Assembly (NCBI RefSeq): GCF_002288065.1
Contig: NZ_CP016773.1
Coordinates: forward strand, 62,001 to 126,000
Reading direction: 5' to 3'
DNA from: Candidatus Planktophila sulfonica
GTDB lineage: Bacteria > Actinomycetota > Actinomycetes > Nanopelagicales > Nanopelagicaceae
Length of the DNA stretch: 64,000 nucleotides
Positions 42,638 to 51,423 of the stretch are shown piece after piece. Numbering within the stretch: the stretch's first letter is position 1; each line of letters begins with the position of its first letter. Both the position numbers and the translations under genes were made by a program. The notes beneath the pieces are model-generated. The model had not been told where the DNA came from, ran no database searches, and worked only from the letters and a program-made list of their open reading frames with translations.

Positions 42638-43881
42638 TTTCTTCTCTTCATACACAGGGCAGCAACTCCGGTAACCCCGGGGTTGCTGCTTCTGCATGGA
42701 CTCGCGTAGAAAAGATTCGTACAGCAATCTCTTTTGCCGTTATCGCAGCCTTACTTCTGACTGCATTTATTCTCTCTTCCAATGTCAGTAATTCAACTGC
42801 GCCAATCTCTCTTCTGATTGGGATGAGCCTTGGTCTATTGCTCGAACGTGGCCGTTTCTGTTTCTTCTGTATCTTCCGCGATGGAATCGAAGATAAGAAC
42901 ACCACCCCATTTATTTCAGTCCTTGTTGCAATCGCAACAGGTTCAATCGGTTATGCGCTGATCTTCGGTCAGTTCTTGCCTGATACCAGCACAGATCGTC
43001 TGCCTCCGGTGGCTCACATTGGGCCTGTTAGTTGGGTACTAGCAGTAGCTGCATTCGCTTTTGGAATTGGTATGGCGTTATCGGGAGCATGTATCAGCGG
43101 CCATCTATATCGACTTGGTCAGGGTTACCTTCGCGCAATTCCTGCGCTGATTGGAACTCTTATTGGTTTTGTCATTGCCTTTCTAACGTGGAACTGGCTC
43201 TATCTCAATGCAATCTCTGATGCACCAACAATTTGGCTGCCACATTACGTCGGATATTCAGGTGCGCTACTTATTACTTTGGCAGCCCTGCTTGGCCTTG
43301 CCTTCTTCGCTATTCGTAAGGGTGTTAACTCCGATCCAATCCGTAAAGCGCCAGTTGCAACACTTTCACTTTCAGCAACGTTGAAATCGCTGATTACAGA
43401 TCGCTGGAGCCCGATTGCAACAGGTGCAATCGTTGGCGTAGTCGGAACAATCGCCTACCTTCGCGTTGAACCACTGGGTGTTACGCGTCAGCTCAGCACA
43501 ACAGCTCGCACATTTATGGATGCCCAAGGCATTGGCACTGACACTCTTGTTGGTCTTGATCGCATGGCTGGATGTATTGCAGTTGTCGCCGAGACAATTA
43601 CCAATAACGGCTGGCTTGTTATCGGACTTGTTGCAACATCATTTGCTGCAGCCTTTGCAGGTGGTCGATTCAAATTCTCAAAGCTCACCGCTAAGAATTC
43701 ATCCACTGCTTTGATCGGAGGAATTCTTCTTGGTTGGGGCTCAATGACTTCACTGGGTTGCACCATCGGTGTTCTTCTCTCAGGAACTCAAGCTTTTGCG
43801 CTCTCTGGTTGGCTCTTCTTCGCCTTTGTATTCCTCGGTAGTTACGTTGGAATCAAGCTGAAGTTTCATACAACTGGCTGA
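42622..43881 (+). CDS. YeeE/YedE (TsuA-type) sulfur transporter
   Basis: The protein of up to 419 residues has about 9-10 membrane helices and two repeats with conserved Cys motifs: GRFCFFCIFRDG, LSGACISGHLYRLGQGYLRA and MTSLGCTIGVLLSG. The YeeE/YedE family includes the thiosulfate importer TsuA, in which such Cys residues bind thiosulfate. The gene overlaps the secreted rhodanese by 16 bases from the TTG at 42622. The better ribosome site, GGGGAG at 42624-42629, lies after that TTG and before ATA/ATT codons, so the true start is unclear. The 3' end overlaps the convergent cyclase gene. Confidence 0.85.
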   Translation: MGSCIISSLHTQGSNSGNPGVAASAWTRVEKIRTAISFAVIAALLLTAFILSSNVSNSTAPISLLIGMSLGLLLERGRFCFFCIFRDGIEDKNTTPFISVLVAIATGSIGYALIFGQFLPDTSTDRLPPVAHIGPVSWVLAVAAFAFGIGMALSGACISGHLYRLGQGYLRAIPALIGTLIGFVIAFLTWNWLYLNAISDAPTIWLPHYVGYSGALLITLAALLGLAFFAIRKGVNSDPIRKAPVATLSLSATLKSLITDRWSPIATGAIVGVVGTIAYLRVEPLGVTRQLSTTARTFMDAQGIGTDTLVGLDRMAGCIAVVAETITNNGWLVIGLVATSFAAAFAGGRFKFSKLTAKNSSTALIGGILLGWGSMTSLGCTIGVLLSGTQAFALSGWLFFAFVFLGSYVGIKLKFHTTG

Positions 43882-45242
43882 GAACGAACAACGCCTACAC
43901 CACTGCGCTTTGCTTCATACATAGCAGCATCTGCACGTTCAAGAAGCGCGCCTTTGCCATCATTATAGACGTGACCAATCGCAACGCCCACTGTGATCAG
44001 ATGCCCTTCGATAGTAAATGGATAGCTCACCGTTGCTTGTAGCGCTTGTGCAGCTTCAAGTGTCTCTTCATAACTCCCTGTAATCAGAACCCCGAATTCA
44101 TCGCCGCCTAATCTGGCAAGAATTGCGCCAGTGGGAAGCGATCTACTAAAACGTGCGGCAACTTGTTGGAGCAAAACATTTCCGAGTTCATGCCCGTAGG
44201 TGTCATTGACTGGCTTAAATTCATTTAAGTCTAGAAGCAGTAGGGCACCTTCTGTCTTTGAGAAATTATCTAGCTCGGCAATCAGTCTGCGTCGATTAGG
44301 TAAGCCAGTCATATCGTCGGTGCGGGCCATCACTTTCTCTTCACCCAAATTCTTCGCTTGCCGAATCACGATTGTCATGCGCGTGAATGCAAGAAAGAGA
44401 GTTCCGATTGCTGGGGCGACAATAAACATCGGAAAGATGCCAGGGCGCAGAGCGATGAGTGCCAACAAAGTTGGACTCATAAAGATCGAGAGTGCGATAA
44501 ATACCGGATGAATGGTTACATCATGCCCATCTTTGCTCTGCTGCAACCAGAGCGATGATGCAATCAGAACTATTCCAACAAGCCAGCCATCATCTGTTAG
44601 CTGTCCAAATCGATAGTTGTTACTGACAGCGAGCCAGAGAAAGAGCAGATCTGATGCGGAGAAAATCGCGATACCAAGAAATAGAAACGCTGCTCGAGCT
44701 TGAAGTCGGTGCGTCACAAGTGCAACGGATGCAATGACCAGAAGCAGTAAATCGCAGACGGGATAGAGAAGTGAGAAGAATTGATCTTGCAGATTGATCA
44801 GAGATTGTGGAAAGACGCGCGATAGAAAGAGCGCAGTAGCAATTGATGAAATACCAAGGCCAAAGATTGCAGAGTCCAATAGTTCAAGTGGATTAAGTCG
44901 TCGCCCGCGCACCAATGAACGCGGAATCGCGATAAGAGCGCATGGGTAAAAGAGTGCGTAACTGGCTTGCGCAAATAGCTGCGCGCTAGAGGGAAGCAGA
45001 TAGAACTCGCCATAGCTGTTGAGCAGTGACCCAACTCCCCAGAATGTGATTGCAAGGCAAGCGCTTGCAACTGCGACAGGGTCGTTACTTAAAGGCGACT
45101 GGGCGATTGCGATGACTGCAGCAATCCAAATTACGTTGTAGAGAATCAGATCAAGGAAGATAGAACGTTCTTGCGTGAAGAGTTTAAAGAAGAGATGTGA
45201 ACCCAGAAGAGCATGGGGGAGCCATCGGAGAACGCGGTACAC
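43866..45242 (-). CDS. Membrane diguanylate cyclase (GGDEF)
   Basis: The 458-residue protein has about nine or ten membrane helices in residues 1-285, a short linker, and a GGDEF domain (DDMTGLPNRRRL, LDLNEFKPVNDTYGHELGN, ARLGGDEFGVL). The intact GGDEF and metal-binding Asp suggest it makes cyclic di-GMP. The RxxD inhibitory site normally just upstream reads PTGA, so product feedback through that site is not expected. No EAL partner is nearby. Confidence 0.9.
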   Translation of the reverse strand: MYRVLRWLPHALLGSHLFFKLFTQERSIFLDLILYNVIWIAAVIAIAQSPLSNDPVAVASACLAITFWGVGSLLNSYGEFYLLPSSAQLFAQASYALFYPCALIAIPRSLVRGRRLNPLELLDSAIFGLGISSIATALFLSRVFPQSLINLQDQFFSLLYPVCDLLLLVIASVALVTHRLQARAAFLFLGIAIFSASDLLFLWLAVSNNYRFGQLTDDGWLVGIVLIASSLWLQQSKDGHDVTIHPVFIALSIFMSPTLLALIALRPGIFPMFIVAPAIGTLFLAFTRMTIVIRQAKNLGEEKVMARTDDMTGLPNRRRLIAELDNFSKTEGALLLLDLNEFKPVNDTYGHELGNVLLQQVAARFSRSLPTGAILARLGGDEFGVLITGSYEETLEAAQALQATVSYPFTIEGHLITVGVAIGHVYNDGKGALLERADAAMYEAKRSGVGVVRSQPVV

Positions 45243-45256
45243 CTAGAGAATTAAAT

Positions 45257-45295
45257 AAGTAAGGCTTCCACCTATAAATAGGGGAAGCCTTACTT
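45257..45295 (-). terminator. Terminator hairpin after secreted coiled-coil gene
   Basis: AAGTAAGGCTTCC pairs perfectly with GGAAGCCTTACTT (13 pairs), and an inner CCTA/TAGG stem closes a TAAA loop with one bulged A. On the minus strand it is followed by a T-rich ATTTAATTC. It ends the gene at 45322-45930 and separates it from the cyclase gene. Confidence 0.85.
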
Positions 45296-45321
45296 TCGGG
45301 GCTGGTTAAAACTTGGCTAAA

Positions 45322-45930
45322 TTAGAAGCCCTTTGCGCAGAGGAGATTCGCTGAAGCCTTCGCATCTGCTGCGTTGGTCTTGAGCTGTCCTGGAGCGCTA
45401 AGAAGAAGTGCCTTCTTAGCTTCGAGGTCCTTCACCTGTGCTGAAAGCTTTGTCTTTGAACCGCTAAGAACGAGAACAGCATTTGCAAGCTTTGAGATTG
45501 CAGTCGCAAGCTTCTGCTTATCTGCAGAGTTTGTTGATGCATTCATCGTTGCCTGGAACTGCGTTACCTGTGCTCGCGCTTTATCGAGTGCCGCAGTTGT
45601 GCTTGCTAGCGCCGCTGATGCTGATGCGAATTCAGCATCAAGTGCTGCGGTTTGATCTGAGACATTTGCAAGATCTGCCTGAGCCTTCACTGCTGCTTGG
45701 TACTGACCAACTGCGGTAAGGCACTCAGCTGAAAGCCAGGTGAGCTTTGAATTCTTAACCAATGGATTCTTCGCGCACTTGTACTTGTAACCAGAAACGG
45801 TAGTTGTCGCATTCACCTTCTTGCAGGCGACACCGTTGCTAATTTTTGTAGCAGCAGATGCTGGCGCTGCAGAGATGCCGCTTGCCATAAGGACTGCAGC
45901 TACGAGTGAGACTGAAACTTTGCGAAACAT
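45322..45930 (-). CDS. Secreted coiled-coil protein
   Basis: This 202-residue protein has a signal peptide cut near SAAPASA (about residue 25), a short Cys module (CKKV...YKCAKN...SAEC, three Cys) and a long Ala/Lys/Gln-rich coiled coil (about residues 70-190) ending at a lone Cys (LLCAKGF). No enzyme motif is seen; a structural or wall-linked role is likely. GGAGGA six bases upstream fixes the start at 45930 rather than the in-frame ATG at 45942. Confidence 0.8.
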   Translation of the reverse strand: MFRKVSVSLVAAVLMASGISAAPASAATKISNGVACKKVNATTTVSGYKYKCAKNPLVKNSKLTWLSAECLTAVGQYQAAVKAQADLANVSDQTAALDAEFASASAALASTTAALDKARAQVTQFQATMNASTNSADKQKLATAISKLANAVLVLSGSKTKLSAQVKDLEAKKALLLSAPGQLKTNAADAKASANLLCAKGF

Positions 45931-46030
45931 AATTTCCTCCATTAGATACGTCGCTATGGTATCTAGCCAATATTGATTTTTACGCGTGACTGGGCGGTAT
46001 GACCATGGAATTTCATGTGAATTAGCACCG

Positions 46031-46191
46031 TCATACGTCCTGTATGATTAAGCCATCGAAGCATCCCGCATCGATGTACTTCCCCCCAAAGTGCGCCAAA
46101 TGGCCACTTACTTGCGAGTCTTATCAAGACCCTGATGGCGCTGGTTTTAAACCAGATCTGACCATCTAACCGAGACGCGCTTGTCGTCTCG
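46031..46191 (+). promoter_or_regulatory. Structured 5' leader of the DEAD-box gene
   Basis: The 277-base gap before the helicase gene holds TCATAC/GTATGA arms (46031-46047) overlapping a possible -10 TATGAT, a palindromic CTGGTTTTAAACCAG (46141-46155), and a CGAGACG/CGTCTCG hairpin (46171-46191) only 16 bases before the ATG. DEAD-box helicase mRNAs often carry long leaders that control them at low temperature; that use here is inferred. Confidence 0.45.
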
Positions 46192-46207
46192 ATTGGTGTC
46201 TATTTTC

Positions 46208-48370
46208 ATGTCTCTACAAACACGTACCGCTGCTCCCGGAAAAGCTCGTCGCGCAGCCAAAGGTAAGCCCCGCCATACATCAGCTCAGAAGGCAGCCCGT
46301 AAGACTGTGGTTGCAAAGCCAGCTGCTCGCGGAACTGCAAAGCGAAGCGCTCCTGTAAAGGAAGCGGCATCAACTGCAGCACGCACAACCGCGCAAACAT
46401 CACGTTATTCAGATCGCGAGACCGTCACTAAGAAGGACGTACGTCTTGCAGATCGTTCAAAGCTACGCGCACAGCGTTTCCAGGAGCGCACAGCTTCTAA
46501 GTCAAAGAACATCGAGGGTGCTCCAAAGGGCAATCCAAAGCAGTCACGCGAAGAGCGCACATTTGAAAAGCCAAAGAAAGCTTTCAAATCTGCAGGAGAT
46601 CGTCCAGCAAAAACTTTCAAACCAGCAGGAGAACGTCCAGCAACTAAGCCACAGTCACGCGCTGCAAAGTTCATTGCAGATCGCACAGAACGTGCAGAGC
46701 GTCCATTCCGTCCAGAGCGTTTAGAACGTCCGGCAAAGTCTGACGTTCGTCCAACAACGCGTCGCGAAGCAGTAAAGGCGAAGGTTGCTCACTCTGATGA
46801 CGGCCGTCCAAACTTCGTTCCACAGAAGCGCGAAAAATATAATCCTTCAGCGCCACAGTCAGCTGCGCAGCGTCGTGGAGATTCACCACGCACACCTGCA
46901 AAGCCACCACGCGATCGTCGCAATGATTCACGCAATGATTCACCTGCGTATGCACGCGATGATTTCCGCGCATCAAAGACTCATAACAAGGCAGCAGTCG
47001 ATTTCGGCGCTGACGATAATTACATTTCAGTCAACCTTGCTGATGCGAACCTCGTAGAAGCAACGCCACTTACTGAAGTAACAACATCATTCCGCGATCT
47101 CGGTATTGCACCGGCGCTCGCAAATGCACTTAATGCGCAAGGAATTACGCATCCATTCCCAATCCAGATTGCAACACTTCCAGATGCTCTTGCAGGCCAT
47201 GACATCTTGGGACGCGGTCAGACTGGTTCAGGAAAAACTCTTGCATTCAGCCTTGCGCTGCTTACAAATATTTCAAATAAGGTCGCGCGCCCTCACAAGC
47301 CATTGGCACTTATCTTGACCCCTACTCGCGAACTCGCGCAGCAGATCGACGAAGTTCTTCGTCCACTTGCACGCGCTGTCGGCCACGAATCAGTAGTTAT
47401 CGCAGGCGGAATGCCATATGCAAAGCAGATCACTGCAATGCGTAAGGCGACAGCAATCTTGGTTGCAACTCCTGGTCGTTTGATTGACCTTCTTAACAAG
47501 AATGAAGTTCAGCTCGATCAACTTCAGATCACAGTTCTTGATGAAGCAGATCAGATGGCAGATATGGGCTTCCTTCCTGTCGTTAAGGAAATTCTTGATC
47601 AGGCACAACTCGATGGACAGCGTCTCTTGTTCTCAGCAACTCTCGATCGCGGTGTTGATTCACTCGTTCGTCAGTACCTCAAGAACCCAAAGACTCACTC
47701 ATTGCAGAATGACCGTGCTTCAGTTTCAACAATGGAACACCACGTTCTTCAGATGCACCCTGGCGATAAAGATGACATCACATCGCAGATTGCAGCTCGT
47801 AACGGAAAGACAATTCTCTTCGTAAAGACTCAGCGCGGTGCAGATCGTCTTGCTGACAAGCTTGCTAACGCAGGTGTTCCAGTTGGTGCGCTGCACGGTG
47901 GAAAGTCACAGGCAGTTCGTACTCGCACACTTGCACTCTTTAAGGAACAAGAGAACTCAGCTCTCGTTGCAACAGATGTTGCAGCACGCGGAATCCACGT
48001 TGATGGAATCTCACTCGTTGTTCACGTTGATCTTCCACAAGATCACAAGGATTACCTGCACCGTTCAGGTCGTACAGCTCGCGCTGGCGAATCAGGAACT
48101 GTTGTGACTTTGTCTTCATCAAAGAATCAACGCGCAGTATCTGGTCTTCTCTCACGCGCAGGTGTGACACCGAAGTTCCACGATGTGCGCCCGCTCGATG
48201 AGAAGCTGATGGTTATCACCGGTGCTCAAGAGCCTTCAGGTGTTCCTTACGTACCGCCAGTGATGGAGCGCAAGGCTCCAGCAGGTGGATCACGTTCAGG
48301 CGGCGCTCGTCGCGGTGGTTCAGGTAAGTCTGGCGGATACCGTGGTGGCAACAGCCGCCGTGGACGCTAA
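46208..48370 (+). CDS. DEAD-box RNA helicase with long basic arms
   Basis: The 720-residue protein has an unusually long basic, Ser/Lys/Arg/Ala-rich N-terminal arm (about 250 residues), then the helicase core: Q motif GITHPFPIQ, GRGQTGSGKT, PTRELAQQ, VLDEADQM, LFSATLD, TDVAARGIHV and HRSGRTARAG. The C-terminus is an RGG-like Gly/Arg/Ser tail. It unwinds RNA in ribosome assembly or RNA decay, often under cold stress. I place the start at ATG 46208; an in-frame TTG at 46181 lies in the leader hairpin. Confidence 0.92.
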   Translation: MSLQTRTAAPGKARRAAKGKPRHTSAQKAARKTVVAKPAARGTAKRSAPVKEAASTAARTTAQTSRYSDRETVTKKDVRLADRSKLRAQRFQERTASKSKNIEGAPKGNPKQSREERTFEKPKKAFKSAGDRPAKTFKPAGERPATKPQSRAAKFIADRTERAERPFRPERLERPAKSDVRPTTRREAVKAKVAHSDDGRPNFVPQKREKYNPSAPQSAAQRRGDSPRTPAKPPRDRRNDSRNDSPAYARDDFRASKTHNKAAVDFGADDNYISVNLADANLVEATPLTEVTTSFRDLGIAPALANALNAQGITHPFPIQIATLPDALAGHDILGRGQTGSGKTLAFSLALLTNISNKVARPHKPLALILTPTRELAQQIDEVLRPLARAVGHESVVIAGGMPYAKQITAMRKATAILVATPGRLIDLLNKNEVQLDQLQITVLDEADQMADMGFLPVVKEILDQAQLDGQRLLFSATLDRGVDSLVRQYLKNPKTHSLQNDRASVSTMEHHVLQMHPGDKDDITSQIAARNGKTILFVKTQRGADRLADKLANAGVPVGALHGGKSQAVRTRTLALFKEQENSALVATDVAARGIHVDGISLVVHVDLPQDHKDYLHRSGRTARAGESGTVVTLSSSKNQRAVSGLLSRAGVTPKFHDVRPLDEKLMVITGAQEPSGVPYVPPVMERKAPAGGSRSGGARRGGSGKSGGYRGGNSRRGR

Positions 48371-49297
48371 TTACTTTTTCTTGTAACCAGAAGGACAAGC
48401 TGGTTTTAGAGCTGTAATTTTCTTCGTCAATTTTCCTTTGACGCAAGTAATTGAAGTCTTCTTTTGAACCGCACTTGGTGTTGCAAGCTGCATTTTCACC
48501 GAAGAAAATGCTTCTTGAACCATTTCTAAATTGGCAGCTGGCAGACCTTGAGTCGCCACGCAATTAATTTCACAGGTTGGAGTACATCCAGCACCGTTAC
48601 TCGAACTTTGCGCACCGATATAAATCCAACTCCCTGCCTGACTCTTCAACACCGGGGAACCTGAATCGCCGCCACAAATTGTCTTCTGGACGGAAATTTT
48701 CGTCATTGAGAAAGTCTGAGGTTTAAGAGTCAAAAATTGTGGAGGAGTGACCTTTTCAAATGTTGTTGTAAATTCATTTGGCGTTGGACTCGTAGGTTTG
48801 CATGGTGGTTTATCAACCATGCTGGTGCATCCATATCCAACATGGATAACAGAATCGCCGGCGGTCGCCCATTGCGTGATATCCGACAGCGATGCAAATA
48901 AAAGTGGCGTGTAGCCATCAAATGCTGTCTTCAGCGTGATCACACCAAAGTCATTCTGGTAAGGGAAAGTTTTTACAGAAAAATCTACTGGTGTAAAAAA
49001 TCTTTCTGCTTGAATGCGGACCTTAGATAAATCTCGCAAATCGCTTCCAGGTTGCGCGACCCATAATTGGGAAGGGTCTCCAGTTAGGCAATGAGCTGCG
49101 GTGAAGATGATTCGTGGTGCTACAAGTGCCCCGCTGCAGCCTGCCTGCGTGGCGCTCTGTGCTGGCAAAATACCCACGACTATTGGGTTATTTGTCGCGT
49201 CGCTACCTCCATAAACCGCTTGCGCTGGAGTGGAGGTACCAAGAAGAAAAAGCAGCATTAAAATTCGGATTAAAACTTTTGGAGATCTTAAGTTCAT
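48371..49297 (-). CDS. Secreted trypsin-like serine protease
   Basis: This 308-residue protein has a signal peptide ending near TPAQA, a mature start VYGGSDATNN, and the S1 triad: His in FTAAHC, Asp in QNDFGVITL and Ser in CGGDSGSPVL. A C-terminal module (ITCVKGKLTKK...KPACPSGYKKK) with two Cys and many Lys follows the catalytic domain and may attach it to the wall. The start is ATG 49297 with AAAGG nine bases upstream; GTG 49303 is possible. The stops of this gene and the helicase gene abut. Confidence 0.9.
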   Translation of the reverse strand: MNLRSPKVLIRILMLLFLLGTSTPAQAVYGGSDATNNPIVVGILPAQSATQAGCSGALVAPRIIFTAAHCLTGDPSQLWVAQPGSDLRDLSKVRIQAERFFTPVDFSVKTFPYQNDFGVITLKTAFDGYTPLLFASLSDITQWATAGDSVIHVGYGCTSMVDKPPCKPTSPTPNEFTTTFEKVTPPQFLTLKPQTFSMTKISVQKTICGGDSGSPVLKSQAGSWIYIGAQSSSNGAGCTPTCEINCVATQGLPAANLEMVQEAFSSVKMQLATPSAVQKKTSITCVKGKLTKKITALKPACPSGYKKK

Positions 49298-49324
49298 CGC
49301 CACGTACCTTTCTTTCCTTGACTT

Positions 49325-50089
49325 TTAACGCTGCTTCTTACGAACATTCATTCCGATCTGGCGTACAAATTTCCTTGGAACAGTTGAGATAACTGCAACG
49401 AGAAGTTTGTATTGCCAGCCAGGAATGCTCACTGGCTTATTTGCCACCGCATCAATCCATGATTGCTCAACTAATTTATCTGAGTTAAGCCACATAAATT
49501 TCGGTAGCCCGCCCATCTTCATGCGGCCGCGCTCATGAAATTCAGTACGAGTAAATCCAGGGCAGAGCGCTGAAACTTTCACTCCGCTGCTGGCAAGTTC
49601 GGTATTGAGCGATTCAGAGAGAACAGTTAAATACGATTTAGATGCGCTATATGTTCCGCCTGCAATAAAGCCTGCAACGGAAGAGACATTAATGATTGTC
49701 CCTGAATTACGTTGCTTCATTCCTGGAATAGCTGTGTGCATCAGGCGCATCGGTGTGCGCACAAGAACATCGAACATCTGTTGCTCAGCGTTTATATCGC
49801 TAGCGCTAAATGCCTTGTTAATTCCAAAGCCTGCATTATTAATCAGAACATCAATTTCATATGTCTTGATGTAATCCTCAACGGATGCACATCCTTCATT
49901 TGTTGAAAGATCTGCCGGCAGAACAAAAGTCTGCACTCCGAATTTTTCACGTAGACCCGCTGCGCGCTCATGAAGACGTGCTTCATCGCGCGCAACGAGT
50001 GCGACGTTATAACCCTTAGACGCTAGTAACCGAGTAAAACTTTCGCCGATTCCAGCTGTTGCTCCAGTTACTAGCGCCCATTGAGCCAT
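49325..50089 (-). CDS. Short-chain dehydrogenase (classical SDR)
   Basis: The 254-residue protein has the cofactor motif TGATAGIGE, LINNAGFG and the catalytic SSVAG...YSASK set. Arg after the first strand (VARDEARL) points to NADP. The substrate is unknown. It starts immediately after the stop of the dehydrogenase at 50090-51316, so the two form an operon. Confidence 0.87.
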   Translation of the reverse strand: MAQWALVTGATAGIGESFTRLLASKGYNVALVARDEARLHERAAGLREKFGVQTFVLPADLSTNEGCASVEDYIKTYEIDVLINNAGFGINKAFSASDINAEQQMFDVLVRTPMRLMHTAIPGMKQRNSGTIINVSSVAGFIAGGTYSASKSYLTVLSESLNTELASSGVKVSALCPGFTRTEFHERGRMKMGGLPKFMWLNSDKLVEQSWIDAVANKPVSIPGWQYKLLVAVISTVPRKFVRQIGMNVRKKQR

Positions 50090-51316
50090 TTAGATCTCGA
50101 TTCCCTTAGGTTCCTCTTCGCGGATATGCCACGAAGATCCATATTCGGCAATTAAATCAAGGAAGGGTTGTGCTGGGAACCATTCAGGGCCAGCTATTCC
50201 TGCTGGTTTCCAGCTTCCATTTGCGATGAGCTCCATTGCAATAAGCGGATTGATAGCGGTCTGCCATACAACTGCTTGATTGCCATAGTTCTTCATCGAC
50301 CATTCATTATCAACAACGTTGTAGATATAGACAGCCTTTGGCTTGCCATCCTTACCTAAACCTTTAACAAGAGTTCCTGCACAGGTCTTTCCGTGCATCT
50401 TGTAACCAATTGTTGCTGGGTCTGGCAGAAGAGCTGCAAGAAGTTCGCGCGGTGAAACTTCAACGCCTTGCACGGAAACTTTCTCTTTCTTATCCAGACC
50501 AAGTGTGTGAATAGTCTTCAAGGTCTCAATGAATTGAGCGCCAAGTCCATATTTAAAGCGAACTTCTTTCGCCTTCACCTTCATTGGAATCAGAACAGCT
50601 TCTTCATGTTCAACGTTGACACATTCGACTGGTCCGATGCCTTCAGGGAAGTCATAGGTTTCAAGTTCGCTAAATGGTTCAGTCGTATACCAACCACGAC
50701 CCTCTTCGAAGATCAATGGCGGGTTAAGGCACTCTTCGATTGTTGTCCAGATTGAAAATGATGGTGCGAAGTCATAACCATCAACAGTTAGGTTTGAACC
50801 ATCCATCACTGCCAAGTAATCGATACGAGAGAAGAGTTCATCTTCGGCATAACGCGCGAAGACATCGCTCATTCCTGGTTCGATACCCATACCAACAACT
50901 GCGTAGTTGCCATTCTTGTTCCAGGTACCTGCGCGAGCGAATTGTTCGTCGCCAAGTTTTACCCCTGGCTTATTAAATGGATCGTCGGGATGCGCTTTTG
51001 AAAGTGACATCGCCATATCCATGTAATTAACTTTCTCTTCTTCACATGCTAAAAAGATTGGCATTACAAAACGCGGATCTACCGCGTTCACGACAATATC
51101 GGGAGCTGCTTTACGAATGAGAGCGCGAATATCGTTCACATCAGAGGCATCCACCTCCTCCGCAGAGAATCGTGGGTCATTTACCTTTGTTACGGCTGCT
51201 TGAGCTCTGGACAGACTGCGATCTGCAACGACCATGGAAGTAATAAATGGTCTACGTGATGCGATATTTGCGATTGCACTGCCAACTCCGCCTGCGCCGA
51301 TAACGAGCGCTTTCAT
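50090..51316 (-). CDS. Saccharopine dehydrogenase-family protein
   Basis: The 408-residue protein starts with ALVIGAGGVGSAIANIA (Rossmann site) and has DPRFVMPIFLACEE, GMGIEPGMSDVFARYA and a C-terminal NPLIAMELIANGSWKPAGIAGPEWF. This matches the saccharopine dehydrogenase C family, including carboxynorspermidine synthase-like enzymes that link amines to keto acids. The exact substrate is not known. An inverted repeat lies 25 bases before its start. Confidence 0.85.
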   Translation of the reverse strand: MKALVIGAGGVGSAIANIASRRPFITSMVVADRSLSRAQAAVTKVNDPRFSAEEVDASDVNDIRALIRKAAPDIVVNAVDPRFVMPIFLACEEEKVNYMDMAMSLSKAHPDDPFNKPGVKLGDEQFARAGTWNKNGNYAVVGMGIEPGMSDVFARYAEDELFSRIDYLAVMDGSNLTVDGYDFAPSFSIWTTIEECLNPPLIFEEGRGWYTTEPFSELETYDFPEGIGPVECVNVEHEEAVLIPMKVKAKEVRFKYGLGAQFIETLKTIHTLGLDKKEKVSVQGVEVSPRELLAALLPDPATIGYKMHGKTCAGTLVKGLGKDGKPKAVYIYNVVDNEWSMKNYGNQAVVWQTAINPLIAMELIANGSWKPAGIAGPEWFPAQPFLDLIAEYGSSWHIREEEPKGIEI

Positions 51317-51340
51317 GGGTGGCCTTTCATTCTTAGTTCT

Positions 51341-51362
51341 ACGCGCTTCGAATTAAGCGCGT
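51341..51362. promoter_or_regulatory. Inverted repeat upstream of the dehydrogenase operon
   Basis: ACGCGCTT and AAGCGCGT are perfect 8-base arms around CGAATT. It lies between the divergent dehydrogenase operon (start 51316) and tRNA-Arg, and is a likely operator. Confidence 0.5.
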
Positions 51363-51423
51363 TAAGGGAAGGCTAGCCGTACCGATAACCTTTGCCAAGC
51401 ATCTTCACTGTTGAAGGCGCCAC

